Assembly: GCF_030064675.1 (NCBI RefSeq)
Contig: NZ_CP116413.1
Coordinates: 95,001 to 159,000, forward strand
Origin: Crossiella sp. CA-258035
GTDB lineage: Bacteria; Actinomycetota; Actinomycetes; Mycobacteriales; Pseudonocardiaceae
DNA: 64,000 bases
Direction: 5' to 3'
Shown: piece after piece, positions 18,649 to 27,270 of the stretch
Numbering within the stretch: the first letter of the stretch is position 1
Layout of the letters: every line of letters begins with the position of its first letter
The notes under the pieces: generated by a model
Told to the model about the DNA's origin: nothing
Databases searched by the model: none
What the model saw: the letters and a program-made list of their open reading frames with translations, nothing else
Translations under genes and position numbers: made by a program

Positions 18649-19055
18649 GCCAGCCCGGCCCGCCGGAGGACTCGGCCGCCGAACAGGAGGCCGAGCGCAG
18701 GCGGCGCCGGGTCAAGGTGGTGCTGGCCGAGCGCCGGGGCGCGCGCAAGGTGGTGCGCACCATGGTGCACATCGAGCAGCAGACCCAGATCGGCGAGCAG
18801 GTGGTGCGGGTGCTCATCCGCAAGCAGCTGGTCGTCGCGGTCACCCTCGCGGTGATCACCGCGGTGGTGCTGGGTAGCCTGCCGTTGCTGTTCGCACTGT
18901 TCCCCAAGGTGGCCGGGGCCACCCTGTTCGGGGTCCGGCTGCCCTGGCTGCTGCTCGGCGCGGCCGCCTATCCGCTGCTGATCGGCGTGGGCGCGCTGTA
19001 CAACCGCGTGGTCGAGCGCAACGAGAAGGACTTCATCGACATGGTCGAGAACTAG
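18645..19055 (+). CDS. Small membrane protein of the symporter unit
   Basis: A 136-residue protein whose GTG start overlaps the stop of the LytTR gene by 4 bases. A charged, coil-like N-terminal half (Glu/Arg-rich, about 1-60) is followed by two membrane segments (about 64-86 and 93-117) and a short acidic tail. No named family was recognised. Its fixed place between the regulator and the symporter suggests an accessory role to the transporter, comparable in size and layout to DUF485 partners of ActP. Confidence 0.75.
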   Translation: MSQPGPPEDSAAEQEAERRRRRVKVVLAERRGARKVVRTMVHIEQQTQIGEQVVRVLIRKQLVVAVTLAVITAVVLGSLPLLFALFPKVAGATLFGVRLPWLLLGAAAYPLLIGVGALYNRVVERNEKDFIDMVEN

Positions 19056-19067
19056 GGGCCCCGGGAG

Positions 19068-20858
19068 TTGGGGCTCAACGAGTGGTCGCTCGTCGGCGTG
19101 GTGCTGGCCGTGCTGGCCACCCTCGCCCTGGGCTTCGTCGCCTCCTGGCGCTCCAAGACCACCTCGGACTTCCTGGTCGCCTCCCGTGGGGTCAAGGCGA
19201 GCAACAACGCGGCCGCGATCTCCGGTGAGTACCTCTCCGCGGCTTCTTTCCTCGGCGTGGCCAGCCTGGTGTTCCGGGACGGTCCGGACGCGCTCTGGTA
19301 CCCGGTGGGCTTCACCGCTGGTTATCTCTCCCTGCTGCTGTTCGTAGCCGCCCCGCTGCGCCGTTCGGGCGCCTACACCGTGCCCGACTTCGCCGAGGCC
19401 CGGCTGGGCTCGACGCACCTGCGCAGGCTGTCCACCTGGGTGGTGATGCTGATCGGCTGGCTCTACCTGGTGCCGCAGTTCCAGGGCGCCGGGCTGACCT
19501 TCTCCACGGTGACCCACCTGCCCGCCTGGATCGGCGTGGCCGGGGTGGCCGTGGTGGTGGTGGTCAACGTGGTCGGCGGCGGCATGCGCGCGATCACCAT
19601 GGTGCAGGCATTCCAGTACTACCTGAAGCTGGTCGCCATCGCGCTGCCGGCATTCCTGCTGGTCATCGTGTTCGTCAACGACCAGCGGCCGCAGCGGGCG
19701 CTGAACGAGCCGCTGCCGCCGGCCTTCCCCAGCGACACCACGGTCACGGTGGAGACGCCGGTGCGGATCCAGGTCGGCGAGACGATCAAGCTGAACGCCT
19801 TCGGCCAGGTCGACGGCCAGCCGGCCAACGGCGAGGCGCTGTGGGCGGCCGGCACCAGCTACGACATCGGCGCGAAGACCAGGCTGGAGTTCCGGGCCGG
19901 CACCGCGGTGCCGGTGGTCAAGGGCTCGCCGGTGCGCAACGAGGACTGGCTGCGGCCGCAGCAGGCCGACGGCAACGGGATGAGCCTGTTCAAGATCTAC
20001 TCGCTGATCTTCGCGACCTTCCTGGGCACCATGGGCCTGCCGCACATCCTGGTCCGCTTCTACACCAACCCCGACGGCAGGGCCGCGCGCCGGACCACGC
20101 TGTACGTGCTGATCCTGCTCGGGCTGTTCTACCTGTTCCCGACCATCCTGGGCGCGCTGTCCCGGCTGTACGTGCCGCAGCTGCTGGTCACCGGCAAGAC
20201 CGACGCGGCGATCCTGTTGCTGCCCACCGCGATGCTGGACAACTGGCTGGGCAAGGTGCTGGCCGCGCTGGTCGCGGCAGGCGCCTTCGCCGCGTTCCTG
20301 TCCACCGCCTCCGGGCTGGTGGTCAGCGTGGCCGGGGTGCTGTTCACCGACGTGATGACCGGGCGGTTCAAGGACTTCCGGCTGGCCGCGCTGCTGGCCG
20401 GGGCGCTGCCGCTGGGCATGGCGCTGATGGCCGCCTCGCTGGACGTCTCGCAGGCGGTGAGCCTGGCGCTGGCCACCGCCGCGTCCACGTTCTGCCCGTT
20501 GCTGGTGCTCGGCATCTGGTGGCGCGGGCTGACCTCGGTCGGCGCGGCCGCCGGCATGATCGCCGGGGGCGGGCTGACCCTGCTGACCACGATCCTGAAC
20601 TTCGTCAGCGCGAGCACCGGCGGCTGGGCCGCGGTGCCGCTGCTGCAACAGCCTGCCGCGGTGACCGTGCCGGTGGCGTTCGTGACCATGGTGGTGGTCA
20701 GCAAGCTGTCCAGGCGGCGGATACCGCCGGACGTCTCGCAGATCATGCTGCGGCTGCACGCGCCCGACCGGCTCGGCTTCACCAAGGACCGGGAAGTCCA
20801 GAAGTACGGCACGCCGGAGGAGAAGGCCCGCGAGTCCTCCGGTCGGCACCGAGGTTGA
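19068..20858 (+). CDS. Sodium:solute symporter family transporter (ActP-like)
   Basis: A 596-residue polytopic protein of the SSS family with 13 or so membrane segments. Conserved stretches include SGEYLSAASFLGVASLVF in TM2, GLPHILVRFYT and AFAAFLSTASGLVVSVAG. A polar insertion of about 80 residues (about 210-290, between membrane segments) is longer than in the second symporter of the window. The start is a TTG 12 bases after the previous stop. It probably carries a monocarboxylate such as acetate, pyruvate or lactate with a cation. Confidence 0.9.
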   Translation: MGLNEWSLVGVVLAVLATLALGFVASWRSKTTSDFLVASRGVKASNNAAAISGEYLSAASFLGVASLVFRDGPDALWYPVGFTAGYLSLLLFVAAPLRRSGAYTVPDFAEARLGSTHLRRLSTWVVMLIGWLYLVPQFQGAGLTFSTVTHLPAWIGVAGVAVVVVVNVVGGGMRAITMVQAFQYYLKLVAIALPAFLLVIVFVNDQRPQRALNEPLPPAFPSDTTVTVETPVRIQVGETIKLNAFGQVDGQPANGEALWAAGTSYDIGAKTRLEFRAGTAVPVVKGSPVRNEDWLRPQQADGNGMSLFKIYSLIFATFLGTMGLPHILVRFYTNPDGRAARRTTLYVLILLGLFYLFPTILGALSRLYVPQLLVTGKTDAAILLLPTAMLDNWLGKVLAALVAAGAFAAFLSTASGLVVSVAGVLFTDVMTGRFKDFRLAALLAGALPLGMALMAASLDVSQAVSLALATAASTFCPLLVLGIWWRGLTSVGAAAGMIAGGGLTLLTTILNFVSASTGGWAAVPLLQQPAAVTVPVAFVTMVVVSKLSRRRIPPDVSQIMLRLHAPDRLGFTKDREVQKYGTPEEKARESSGRHRG

Positions 20859-20871
20859 CGCCACTCCACGG

Positions 20872-20894
20872 ACGAGTGACAGGGTGTCACTCGT
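20872..20894. terminator. Hairpin between the two symporter units
   Basis: ACGAGTGACA (20872-20881) and TGTCACTCGT (20885-20894) form a perfect 10-bp stem with a GGG loop, 14 bases past the symporter stop. It may be a terminator, although no T run follows; as a dyad it could also be a protein-binding site. Confidence 0.5.
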
Positions 20895-21051
20895 TCGGAT
20901 GACATCCTTCTGTTGAGCCACTTAACGTGCAATCACTACCGCTTATCGCCTAACCCGACTGTTGGTCGCAGTCCCTCGTTCGAGCCTTGGTCGAGTGACC
21001 TGGGTCTCTACTAACGTCCCGAGCCAACACCCTCAGCGAGGAGGCCGGATC

Positions 21052-21402
21052 GTGAGCATCACCGAGCGGCCGCAGACGGGCGGAGCGCCAGACCCGGAAG
21101 TCTGGAGCGCTGTCCAGTCCGGCCCTGACTTCACCGAACTGCGCAGGCGGCTACGCAGGTTCGTGTTCCCGATGACCGTGCTGTTCCTCAGCTGGTACCT
21201 GGTGTACGTGCTGCTGGCCGACTACGCGCACGGGTTCATGAGCACCAAGCTGGCCGGCAACATCACCGTCGGCCTCGTGCTGGGCCTGCTCCAGTTCGTG
21301 TCCACCTTCCTGATCACCACCCTCTACGTCCGGCACGCCAACAAGCACCTGGACCCGGCGGCCGAGCGGATCAGGGAACAGATCGAAGGGGGCGACAAGT
21401 GA
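21052..21402 (+). CDS. DUF485 membrane protein
   Basis: A 116-residue protein from GTG 21052, which has GAGGAGG at the right distance; an open frame further upstream lacks support. Two membrane segments (about 40-60 and 75-98) with the DUF485 pattern RRRLRRFVFPMTVLFLSWYLVYVLLADYA and GLLQFVSTFLITTLYVRHAN. Members (YjcH in E. coli) are encoded with acetate permease ActP and are taken to be its small subunit. Its stop overlaps the next symporter start by 4 bases. Confidence 0.92.
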   Translation: MSITERPQTGGAPDPEVWSAVQSGPDFTELRRRLRRFVFPMTVLFLSWYLVYVLLADYAHGFMSTKLAGNITVGLVLGLLQFVSTFLITTLYVRHANKHLDPAAERIREQIEGGDK

Positions 21403-23024
21403 GCGCGCCGACAGCGGTACTGGCCCAGGGCGAGGCCACCGGCTCGCCCGTGCTCAACATCAGCATCTTCGCCGGGTTCGTGGTGATCACGCTGATCGTG
21501 GTGTTCCGGGCGAGCAAGAACACCAAGTCCGCCGCGGACTACTACGCCGCGGGGCGGGCCTTCACCGGGCCGCAGAACGGCATCGCGATCGCCGGTGACT
21601 ACCTCTCCGCCGCCTCCTTCCTGGGCATCGCGGGCGCCATCGCGATCTACGGCTACGACGGCTTCCTGTACTCCATCGGCTTCCTGGTGGCCTGGCTGGT
21701 GGCGCTGCTGCTGGTCGCCGAGCTGCTGCGCAACACCGGCAAGTACACGATGGCCGACGTGCTCAGCTTCCGGATGAAGCAGAAGCCGGTGCGCACCGCG
21801 GCCGCGCTGTCCACGCTGGCGGTGTCCTTCTTCTACCTGCTGGCGCAGATGGCGGGCGCGGGCGGACTGGTCGCGCTGCTGCTGGGCATCACCGACAGCT
21901 GGGGCCAGGCCATCGTGATCGCCATCGTGGGCGCGCTGATGATCCTGTACGTGCTGATCGGCGGCATGAAGGGCACCACCTGGGTGCAGATCATCAAGGC
22001 GGTGCTGCTGATCGTCGGCGCCGGCGTGATGACCCTGTGGGTGCTGGGCATGTACGGCTTCAACCTCTCCGCGCTGCTCGGCGCGGCGGTGGAGAACAGC
22101 CCCAAGGTCGGCGAGAAGCTGCTCGGCCCCGGCCTGCAGTACGGCAAGAGCGGGCTGACCCAGCTCGACTTCGTCTCCCTCGGCCTGGCCCTGGTGCTGG
22201 GCACCGCGGGCCTGCCGCACATCCTGATGCGCTTCTACACCGTGCCCACGGCCAAGGAGGCCCGCCGCTCGGTGGTCTGGTCGATCTGGCTGATCGGCAT
22301 CTTCTACCTGTTCACCCTGGTGCTGGGCTACGGCGCGGCCGCGCTGGTTGGACCCGACCGGATCCTGGCGGCGCCGGGCAAGGCGAACTCGGCGGCCCCG
22401 CTGCTGGCCTTCGAGATCGGCGGCACGCTGCTGCTCGGCTTCATCGCCGCGGTCGCCTTCGCCACCATCCTGGCGGTGGTGGCCGGGCTGACCATCACGG
22501 CCTCGGCCTCCTTCGCGCACGACATCTACGCGAACGTGATCAAGAACGGCCAGGTGGACGACAAGAACGCCGAGGTCAAGGTGGCCCGGCGGACCGCGGT
22601 GGTGATCGGCATCGTGTCGATCCTCGGCGGCATCCTGGCCAACGGGCAGAACATCGCCTTCCTGGTCGCGCTGGCCTTCGCGGTGGCGGCCTCGGCGAAC
22701 CTGCCGACCATCCTGTACTCGCTGTTCTGGAAGCGGTTCAACACCACCGGCGCGCTGTGGAGCATCTACGGCGGCCTGGGCAGCACGGTGTTGCTGATCG
22801 CGTTCTCGCCGGTGGTCTCCGGCCGGGCCAACTCGATGATCACCGGGGTGGACTTCCACCTGTTCCCGTTGGACAACCCCGGCATCGTCTCCATCCCGCT
22901 GGCGTTCCTGCTCGGCTACCTGGGCACGGTCTTCAGCAAGGACCCCGGAAACGACGCCAAGTACGCCGAGATGGAGGTCCGCGCGCTCACCGGCGCGGGC
23001 GCCGAGAAGGCCACCCAGCACTGA
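21399..23024 (+). CDS. actP: Cation:acetate symporter (ActP-like)
   Basis: A 541-residue SSS-family permease. TM2 reads AGDYLSAASFLGIAGAIAIYG, the core has GLPHILMRFYTVPTAKEAR and the C-terminal half YSLFWKRFNTTGALWSIYGG, close to the ActP subgroup. It is translationally coupled to the DUF485 gene, the usual actP-yjcH arrangement. Compared with the symporter upstream it lacks the long polar insertion. Substrates of the subgroup are acetate, glycolate, pyruvate and propionate. A terminator follows. Confidence 0.92.
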   Translation: MSAPTAVLAQGEATGSPVLNISIFAGFVVITLIVVFRASKNTKSAADYYAAGRAFTGPQNGIAIAGDYLSAASFLGIAGAIAIYGYDGFLYSIGFLVAWLVALLLVAELLRNTGKYTMADVLSFRMKQKPVRTAAALSTLAVSFFYLLAQMAGAGGLVALLLGITDSWGQAIVIAIVGALMILYVLIGGMKGTTWVQIIKAVLLIVGAGVMTLWVLGMYGFNLSALLGAAVENSPKVGEKLLGPGLQYGKSGLTQLDFVSLGLALVLGTAGLPHILMRFYTVPTAKEARRSVVWSIWLIGIFYLFTLVLGYGAAALVGPDRILAAPGKANSAAPLLAFEIGGTLLLGFIAAVAFATILAVVAGLTITASASFAHDIYANVIKNGQVDDKNAEVKVARRTAVVIGIVSILGGILANGQNIAFLVALAFAVAASANLPTILYSLFWKRFNTTGALWSIYGGLGSTVLLIAFSPVVSGRANSMITGVDFHLFPLDNPGIVSIPLAFLLGYLGTVFSKDPGNDAKYAEMEVRALTGAGAEKATQH

Positions 23025-23041
23025 GAAGTCGATCTACAAGA

Positions 23042-23075
23042 AGGCGGTCTCCCCAGGTGGGAGGCCGCTTTTCTT
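23042..23075 (+). terminator. Terminator of the DUF485-actP unit
   Basis: A 12-bp stem with two G-T pairs (23042-23053 with 23059-23070), a 5-nt loop and a TTTTCTT tract at 23069-23075, beginning 18 bases after the actP stop. Confidence 0.85.
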
Positions 23076-23201
23076 GTGTCACAGACTTTGTGACATTTCG
23101 TGACAGGAACTGCACAGACTTCGAGCGGGTCGCGGTGCAACCCTTGGTTCCTCCCCGGCGTATTAGGCAGCAGACCGGGTAGTTCACGAGGAGGCAGGAG
23201 C

Positions 23202-23747
23202 TTGGCGCGACGCGATGACGGCTTCGCCGAGTTCTTCGCCGCTCGGTTCGACGCGGCGCGGCGGATCGGGTACGCGCTGTGCGCGAACTGGTCGGAGGCC
23301 GAGGAACTGGCGCAGACCGCGTTCGTGCGGGTCTACGCCCGCTGGCCCAAGGTGCACCGGGAAACCGCGGACGCCTACCTGCGCACCGTGCTCACCAGGG
23401 CCTTCCTGGACACCAAGCGGCGGGGCAGGGCGCGCGAGCACGCGGTGGCCGAGGTGCCGGACCAGCCGGTGGAGGCCGACCACGGCGCGGCCGAGGAGCG
23501 CGCGGCGCTCACCGCCGCCCTGCAACAGGTGCCGCCCCGCCAGCGCGCGGTGCTGGTGCTCCGGTTCATCCAGGACCTCTCGGTCGAGCAGGTGGCCGAG
23601 GCGCTGGGCTGCACCACCGGCACCGTGAAGAGCCAGACCGCACGTGGACTGCAGACGTTGCGGGCCGCCTACCATGCCGCCAACGGCACGGACGGGGCGC
23701 CCGGATCAGGCCAGACCCCGCCGCCGCTGTTGTCGGCAGGGCGCTGA
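23202..23747 (+). CDS. SigE family RNA polymerase sigma factor
   Basis: A 181-residue ECF-type sigma factor from TTG 23202, which has GAGGAGGCAGG upstream. Region 2 covers about residues 7-70 (FAARFDAARRIGYALCANWSEAEELAQTAFVRVY), region 4 about 105-160 with LPPRQ-like VPPRQRAVLVLRF and the HTH VEQVAEALGCTTGTVKSQTARGL. It belongs to the actinobacterial SigE family. The next gene, almost contiguous, encodes a single-span membrane protein that may hold it at the membrane as anti-sigma factor. Confidence 0.92.
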   Translation: MARRDDGFAEFFAARFDAARRIGYALCANWSEAEELAQTAFVRVYARWPKVHRETADAYLRTVLTRAFLDTKRRGRAREHAVAEVPDQPVEADHGAAEERAALTAALQQVPPRQRAVLVLRFIQDLSVEQVAEALGCTTGTVKSQTARGLQTLRAAYHAANGTDGAPGSGQTPPPLLSAGR

Positions 23748-23765
23748 ATGGGAGGTACGGAGGCG

Positions 23766-24674
23766 GTGAACGAGATGTGGCACGACGAGCAGGACGTGCG
23801 CAACGCACTCCAGCGGGTCGTGGACACACCCGCGCCCGCGGTACGCACGGACTTGGCCGAGGTCGTCCGCCGCGGCCGGCGCCGCGTGCTGGTCACCAGG
23901 GTCAGCGCGGTGGCCGCCTCGGTGGTCGCCGTCGGCGTCATCGGCCTGGGCGCCACTGCGATCTCCGGCAACCTGTTCACCGGCGACCCCACCGCGCTGC
24001 CGCCAGCGGCCACCAGCGCCCCGGTGACCACCAGCAAGCAGTCCGAGCTCGACCTGCCGGGCTGGACCCAGCTGGAGGCCCCGGCCCGGACCAGCCTGCC
24101 GGAGGCGACCAGCACCACCGCGCTCACGCCGCCGGTGCAGTTCTGCCCGTCACCGCAACTGCCGGACCCGGTCGGGCGGGCGATCCTGCCGGAGCAGCGC
24201 TACCTGCCCACCTTCGTCGACGCGGTCACCGCGGCCAGCGGCGAGCGGGCCGCGGTCGCGTTCAAGAACTACGTCAACGCCAACCGGGGCCACCTGGTGG
24301 TCAACGTGGGCGGCAAGAAGGTCCCCGGCACCGTGCGGCTGGAGGCGGGGCGCTTCGGCGGCTCGGCCGAGCTGGCCGCGGAGTCCTACCGGTACAGCAG
24401 CGGGATCGGCTGCCAGGAGCCGCTGCGGCGGGTCCGCCCGGACGGCGCGATCCTGCAGCTGTACCCGGAGACCGACTACGGCGGCAAGCACCCCACCCGC
24501 CGGATCGGCGTGTACACCCCGAGCGGTCGCTTCTACAACGTCACCGCCACCACCGGCACCACCACCGACGACGGCAGCCCGCTGCCGCCGGCCGGGCCCG
24601 CTGGCTTCGAGGAGCTGCCGCTGAGCCAGGAGCAGCTGGCCAGGGTCGCCGAGGCCATGGCCGACCTCGGCTGA
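23766..24674 (+). CDS. Single-span membrane protein, probable sigma-factor partner
   Basis: About 302 residues from GTG 23766 (GGGAGG ten bases upstream); an ATG at 23748 directly after the sigma stop is the other option. A short cytoplasmic N-terminus (VRNALQRVVDTPAPAVRTDLAEVVRRGRRR) leads to one membrane segment at about residues 45-65, a Thr/Pro-rich linker and a 180-residue outer domain with two Cys. Proteins of this build follow many SigE-family genes. No zinc anti-sigma motif (HxxxCxxC) was found, so inhibition of the sigma factor is inferred from position only. Confidence 0.75.
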   Translation: MNEMWHDEQDVRNALQRVVDTPAPAVRTDLAEVVRRGRRRVLVTRVSAVAASVVAVGVIGLGATAISGNLFTGDPTALPPAATSAPVTTSKQSELDLPGWTQLEAPARTSLPEATSTTALTPPVQFCPSPQLPDPVGRAILPEQRYLPTFVDAVTAASGERAAVAFKNYVNANRGHLVVNVGGKKVPGTVRLEAGRFGGSAELAAESYRYSSGIGCQEPLRRVRPDGAILQLYPETDYGGKHPTRRIGVYTPSGRFYNVTATTGTTTDDGSPLPPAGPAGFEELPLSQEQLARVAEAMADLG

Positions 24675-24715
24675 GTTCACGCTGCCGCCACACCGGGACA
24701 TGGGAGTATCGCGGG

Positions 24716-25048
24716 GTGAACCCGTCTCAGGTGCCGGCCGTGGCAGCGCACGAGGTCCCGCAGGACGCCTACCTGCTCGACGTCCGCGAGGACGACGAGT
24801 GGAGCGCAGGGCACGCCGAGGGCGCCAAGCACATCCCCATGGGCCAGCTGGTGGAACGACTCGACGAGCTGCCCAGTGACGGGCTGGTGCACGTGGTCTG
24901 CCGCAGCGGCGGCCGCTCCGCCAGGGTCACCGCCTACCTCAACCAGAACGGCTGGGACGCGGTCAACGTCGACGGCGGCATGCAGCACTGGCAGGCCGCG
25001 GGCCGTCCGCTGGTCGGCGAGTCCGGCGCCGAGCCGACGGTGATCTGA
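24716..25048 (+). CDS. Rhodanese-like domain protein
   Basis: A 110-residue single rhodanese domain from GTG 24716. The opening AYLLDVREDDEWSAGHAEGAKHIPMGQL and the active-site loop VCRSGGRSARVTAYL, with catalytic Cys, are intact, so sulfur transfer is likely; the final DGGMQHWQAAGRPL is also typical. It ends 4 bases before the DUF4328 gene and probably shares its transcript. Confidence 0.93.
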   Translation: MNPSQVPAVAAHEVPQDAYLLDVREDDEWSAGHAEGAKHIPMGQLVERLDELPSDGLVHVVCRSGGRSARVTAYLNQNGWDAVNVDGGMQHWQAAGRPLVGESGAEPTVI

Positions 25049-25052
25049 GGCC

Positions 25053-25961
25053 GTGCAACCGATGCAGCCGATGCGGGTGGACTGGGTCGCCAGTCCACCG
25101 GTTCCGCTGCGCCCGTACCGCCCGCGCAGGCCCGAGCCGCACTACTCCGGCCCGCCCGCCTACCCGGCCCCGCCACGCTGGGGCTTCCCCGCGCTGACCT
25201 GGCGCTGGCCAACCGCGGTGCCCGGCGCGGACAAGCCGGTCGCCCAGCCGGTGGACCGGATGCGCGCGCTGGCCGGCAGCGCGCTGCCGCTGTTCTGGAT
25301 CACCGGCGCGGCCGCCGCGTTCACCGCCGCGGCCGAGCTGCTGCGCTACATCCTGCTGCTGGTCAGCCGGAACGCGGTGCTGCCAGCTGGACTGCTGCAC
25401 ACCTCGGACGCCCTGGTGGTCACCGGCGGCGTGATCACCCCGGTCAGCGCCGCACTGGCCGCACTGGTCGGCATCCTGTGGCTGCTGCGCGCCCGCCAGG
25501 TCGCAGGCGAGCTCACCGGCACCCGCCCGGACCGGCCGAACTGGCAGGTCGTGGCCGGCCTGCTGATCCCAGGCGTCAACCTGCTGCTGCCCGGCGCCAC
25601 CCTGGCCGAGCTGGAACACACCATCCTGGAGAAGCCGCCTGCCGAGCGGCCCAAGCCCTCCCGCGAGCTGTCCCAGTGGTGGCTCATCTGGGCGGTCAGC
25701 CTGCTGGTCTCCGGCATCACCCTGCTCTGGTCACTGCGCACCGGCGTGCAGGCCCAGGCCGACGGCGTGCTCTGGCACCTGGCCGCCGACGCCCTGCTGG
25801 CGCTGGTGGCCATCCGCTCGGCCCGGCTGCTCAAGCGCTACAACGCGCTGCTGGCTCCGGTGAACCCGGCGACGGTGCGGCGGTTTGAGCTGATCAGCGT
25901 GCGGGGCGCGGAACTGCCGTTGCTACCGCGCCGGGAACGTCCGAAGGACGCCGTGCGCTAG
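25053..25961 (+). CDS. DUF4328 membrane protein
   Basis: A 302-residue protein with a Pro-rich cytoplasmic N-terminus (about 70 residues) and a DUF4328 domain of about six membrane segments. The family signature is clear: RPNWQVVAGLLIPGVNLLLPGATLAELEH and PKPSRELSQWWLIWAVSLL. Function unknown. GTG start, 4 bases after the rhodanese stop; its 3' end overlaps the P450 gene on the other strand by 4 bases. Confidence 0.85.
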   Translation: MQPMQPMRVDWVASPPVPLRPYRPRRPEPHYSGPPAYPAPPRWGFPALTWRWPTAVPGADKPVAQPVDRMRALAGSALPLFWITGAAAAFTAAAELLRYILLLVSRNAVLPAGLLHTSDALVVTGGVITPVSAALAALVGILWLLRARQVAGELTGTRPDRPNWQVVAGLLIPGVNLLLPGATLAELEHTILEKPPAERPKPSRELSQWWLIWAVSLLVSGITLLWSLRTGVQAQADGVLWHLAADALLALVAIRSARLLKRYNALLAPVNPATVRRFELISVRGAELPLLPRRERPKDAVR

Positions 25962-27154
25962 GCCGTCACCGGCAGGGTGCGCAGGCCGCGGATCACGAAC
26001 TCGGCGCGGCGTTCCGGCTCTCCGGCCAGCTCCAGGGTTGGCAGTCGTCTGCGCAGGGCGTCCAGGATCGCGGTGACCTCGACCCTGGCCAGTGGCGCGC
26101 CCAGGCAGTAGTGGATGCCTGCGCCGAAGCCCAGGTGCGGGTTGGGGGAGCGGCCCAGGTCCAGGCGGTCCGGGTCGGTGAAGACCTCGGGGTCGCGGGC
26201 GGCGGCGCCGAGCAGGGCGGCGATCTTGTCGCCGGGCTGGAGGTGGTGGCCGGCGATCTCCACCTCGGCGGTGGCGGTGCGCTCGAAGAGTTGCAGCGGG
26301 GAGTCGTAGCGGATGAGCTCCTCGGCGGCGCTGGGCAGCAGCTCGGGTTCGGCGACCAGGCGGTCCCACTGGTCGCGGTGGCGCATCAGGGCCAGCACGC
26401 CGTTGCCGACCACGTTCACGGTGGCCTCGTGCCCGGCCATCAGCAGCAGCACCGCGGTGGCCACCAGCTCGTCGGAGGTCAGCCGCTCGCCGTCGGTGTC
26501 GGCCACCGAGACCAGGTCGCTGACCAGGTCCTCGCCCGGGTTGGCCCGGCGGTGGCCGATCAGCTCGCGCAGGTAGGCGACGAACTCCGCCGACGCCTGC
26601 TCCGCGGCCTGGCGGCGGTCCTCGGCCAGGCCGTACTCGTACATCTTCACGATCGTGTGCGACCAGGGCAGCAGCAGGTGCCGGTCCGGCGCGGGCACGC
26701 CGAGCAGCTCGGCGATCACCTCCACCGGCAGCGGCTCGGCCACCGTCTTGAGCAGGTCGGCCTGCTCGTCCACCGCGATCCGCGCGGCCAGGGTGTCCAC
26801 CAGCTGGTCGGCCAGGGTGTTCACCCACGGGCGCAGCCGCTCGGTGTGACCGCGGGCGAAGGCGGTGGCCACCAGCCTGCGCAGCCTGGTGTGCTTGGGC
26901 GGCTCGTTCTCCAGCAGCGAGTTGCGGTGCAGCAGGTTGAACGCGGCGAAGCTGTCCACCGGGCAGGCGTCCTGCCACACCCGGCCCAGCGCGCGGTGCC
27001 GCAGCAGCGCGGAGCAGGCCGAGTGCGAGACCGCGACCGCCAGGCCCAGCTCAGGGTGCCAGTGCACCTCTCCCTCCGCCCGCAGCTGCGCGAACCGCGG
27101 GTACGGGTCGGCGATGAACGCCGGATCGTTCGGAGCAAAGGGAGACACGATCAC
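25958..27154 (-). CDS. Cytochrome P450
   Basis: A 398-residue bacterial class I P450. The I-helix motif reads AGHEAT (about 240-245), the ExxR pair is E279/R282 (AEELIRYDSP), and the heme loop is HLGFGAGIHYCLGAPLAR with Cys350 as thiolate ligand. The size and motifs fit the CYP107-like actinomycete group of hydroxylases for macrolides or terpenoids. No ferredoxin, reductase or biosynthetic genes are adjacent, so redox partners must be encoded elsewhere and the substrate is unknown. It is divergent from the DUF5926 gene. Confidence 0.95.
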   Translation of the reverse strand: MIVSPFAPNDPAFIADPYPRFAQLRAEGEVHWHPELGLAVAVSHSACSALLRHRALGRVWQDACPVDSFAAFNLLHRNSLLENEPPKHTRLRRLVATAFARGHTERLRPWVNTLADQLVDTLAARIAVDEQADLLKTVAEPLPVEVIAELLGVPAPDRHLLLPWSHTIVKMYEYGLAEDRRQAAEQASAEFVAYLRELIGHRRANPGEDLVSDLVSVADTDGERLTSDELVATAVLLLMAGHEATVNVVGNGVLALMRHRDQWDRLVAEPELLPSAAEELIRYDSPLQLFERTATAEVEIAGHHLQPGDKIAALLGAAARDPEVFTDPDRLDLGRSPNPHLGFGAGIHYCLGAPLARVEVTAILDALRRRLPTLELAGEPERRAEFVIRGLRTLPVTA

Positions 27155-27270
27155 CGACGGTAAGTCCTGGGCCTGTCACTCGTCCATCCGAGTGGCGAGT
27201 CCTGGGTAGAAATACGTGCTCGCGCCCCTGCTACGGTCCGGCAGATCACCAGTTTCCCTAGGAGGACCGG

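Noticed and set aside
18528-20921. A minus-strand open frame of nearly 800 codons opposite the symporter
   Set aside because: It is a Gln/His/Arg/Gly-rich shadow of the symporter gene with no recognisable domain.
25053-27154. Secondary-metabolite cluster around the P450
   Set aside because: Neighbouring genes are a rhodanese, DUF4328 and DUF5926; no biosynthetic or redox-partner genes are present.
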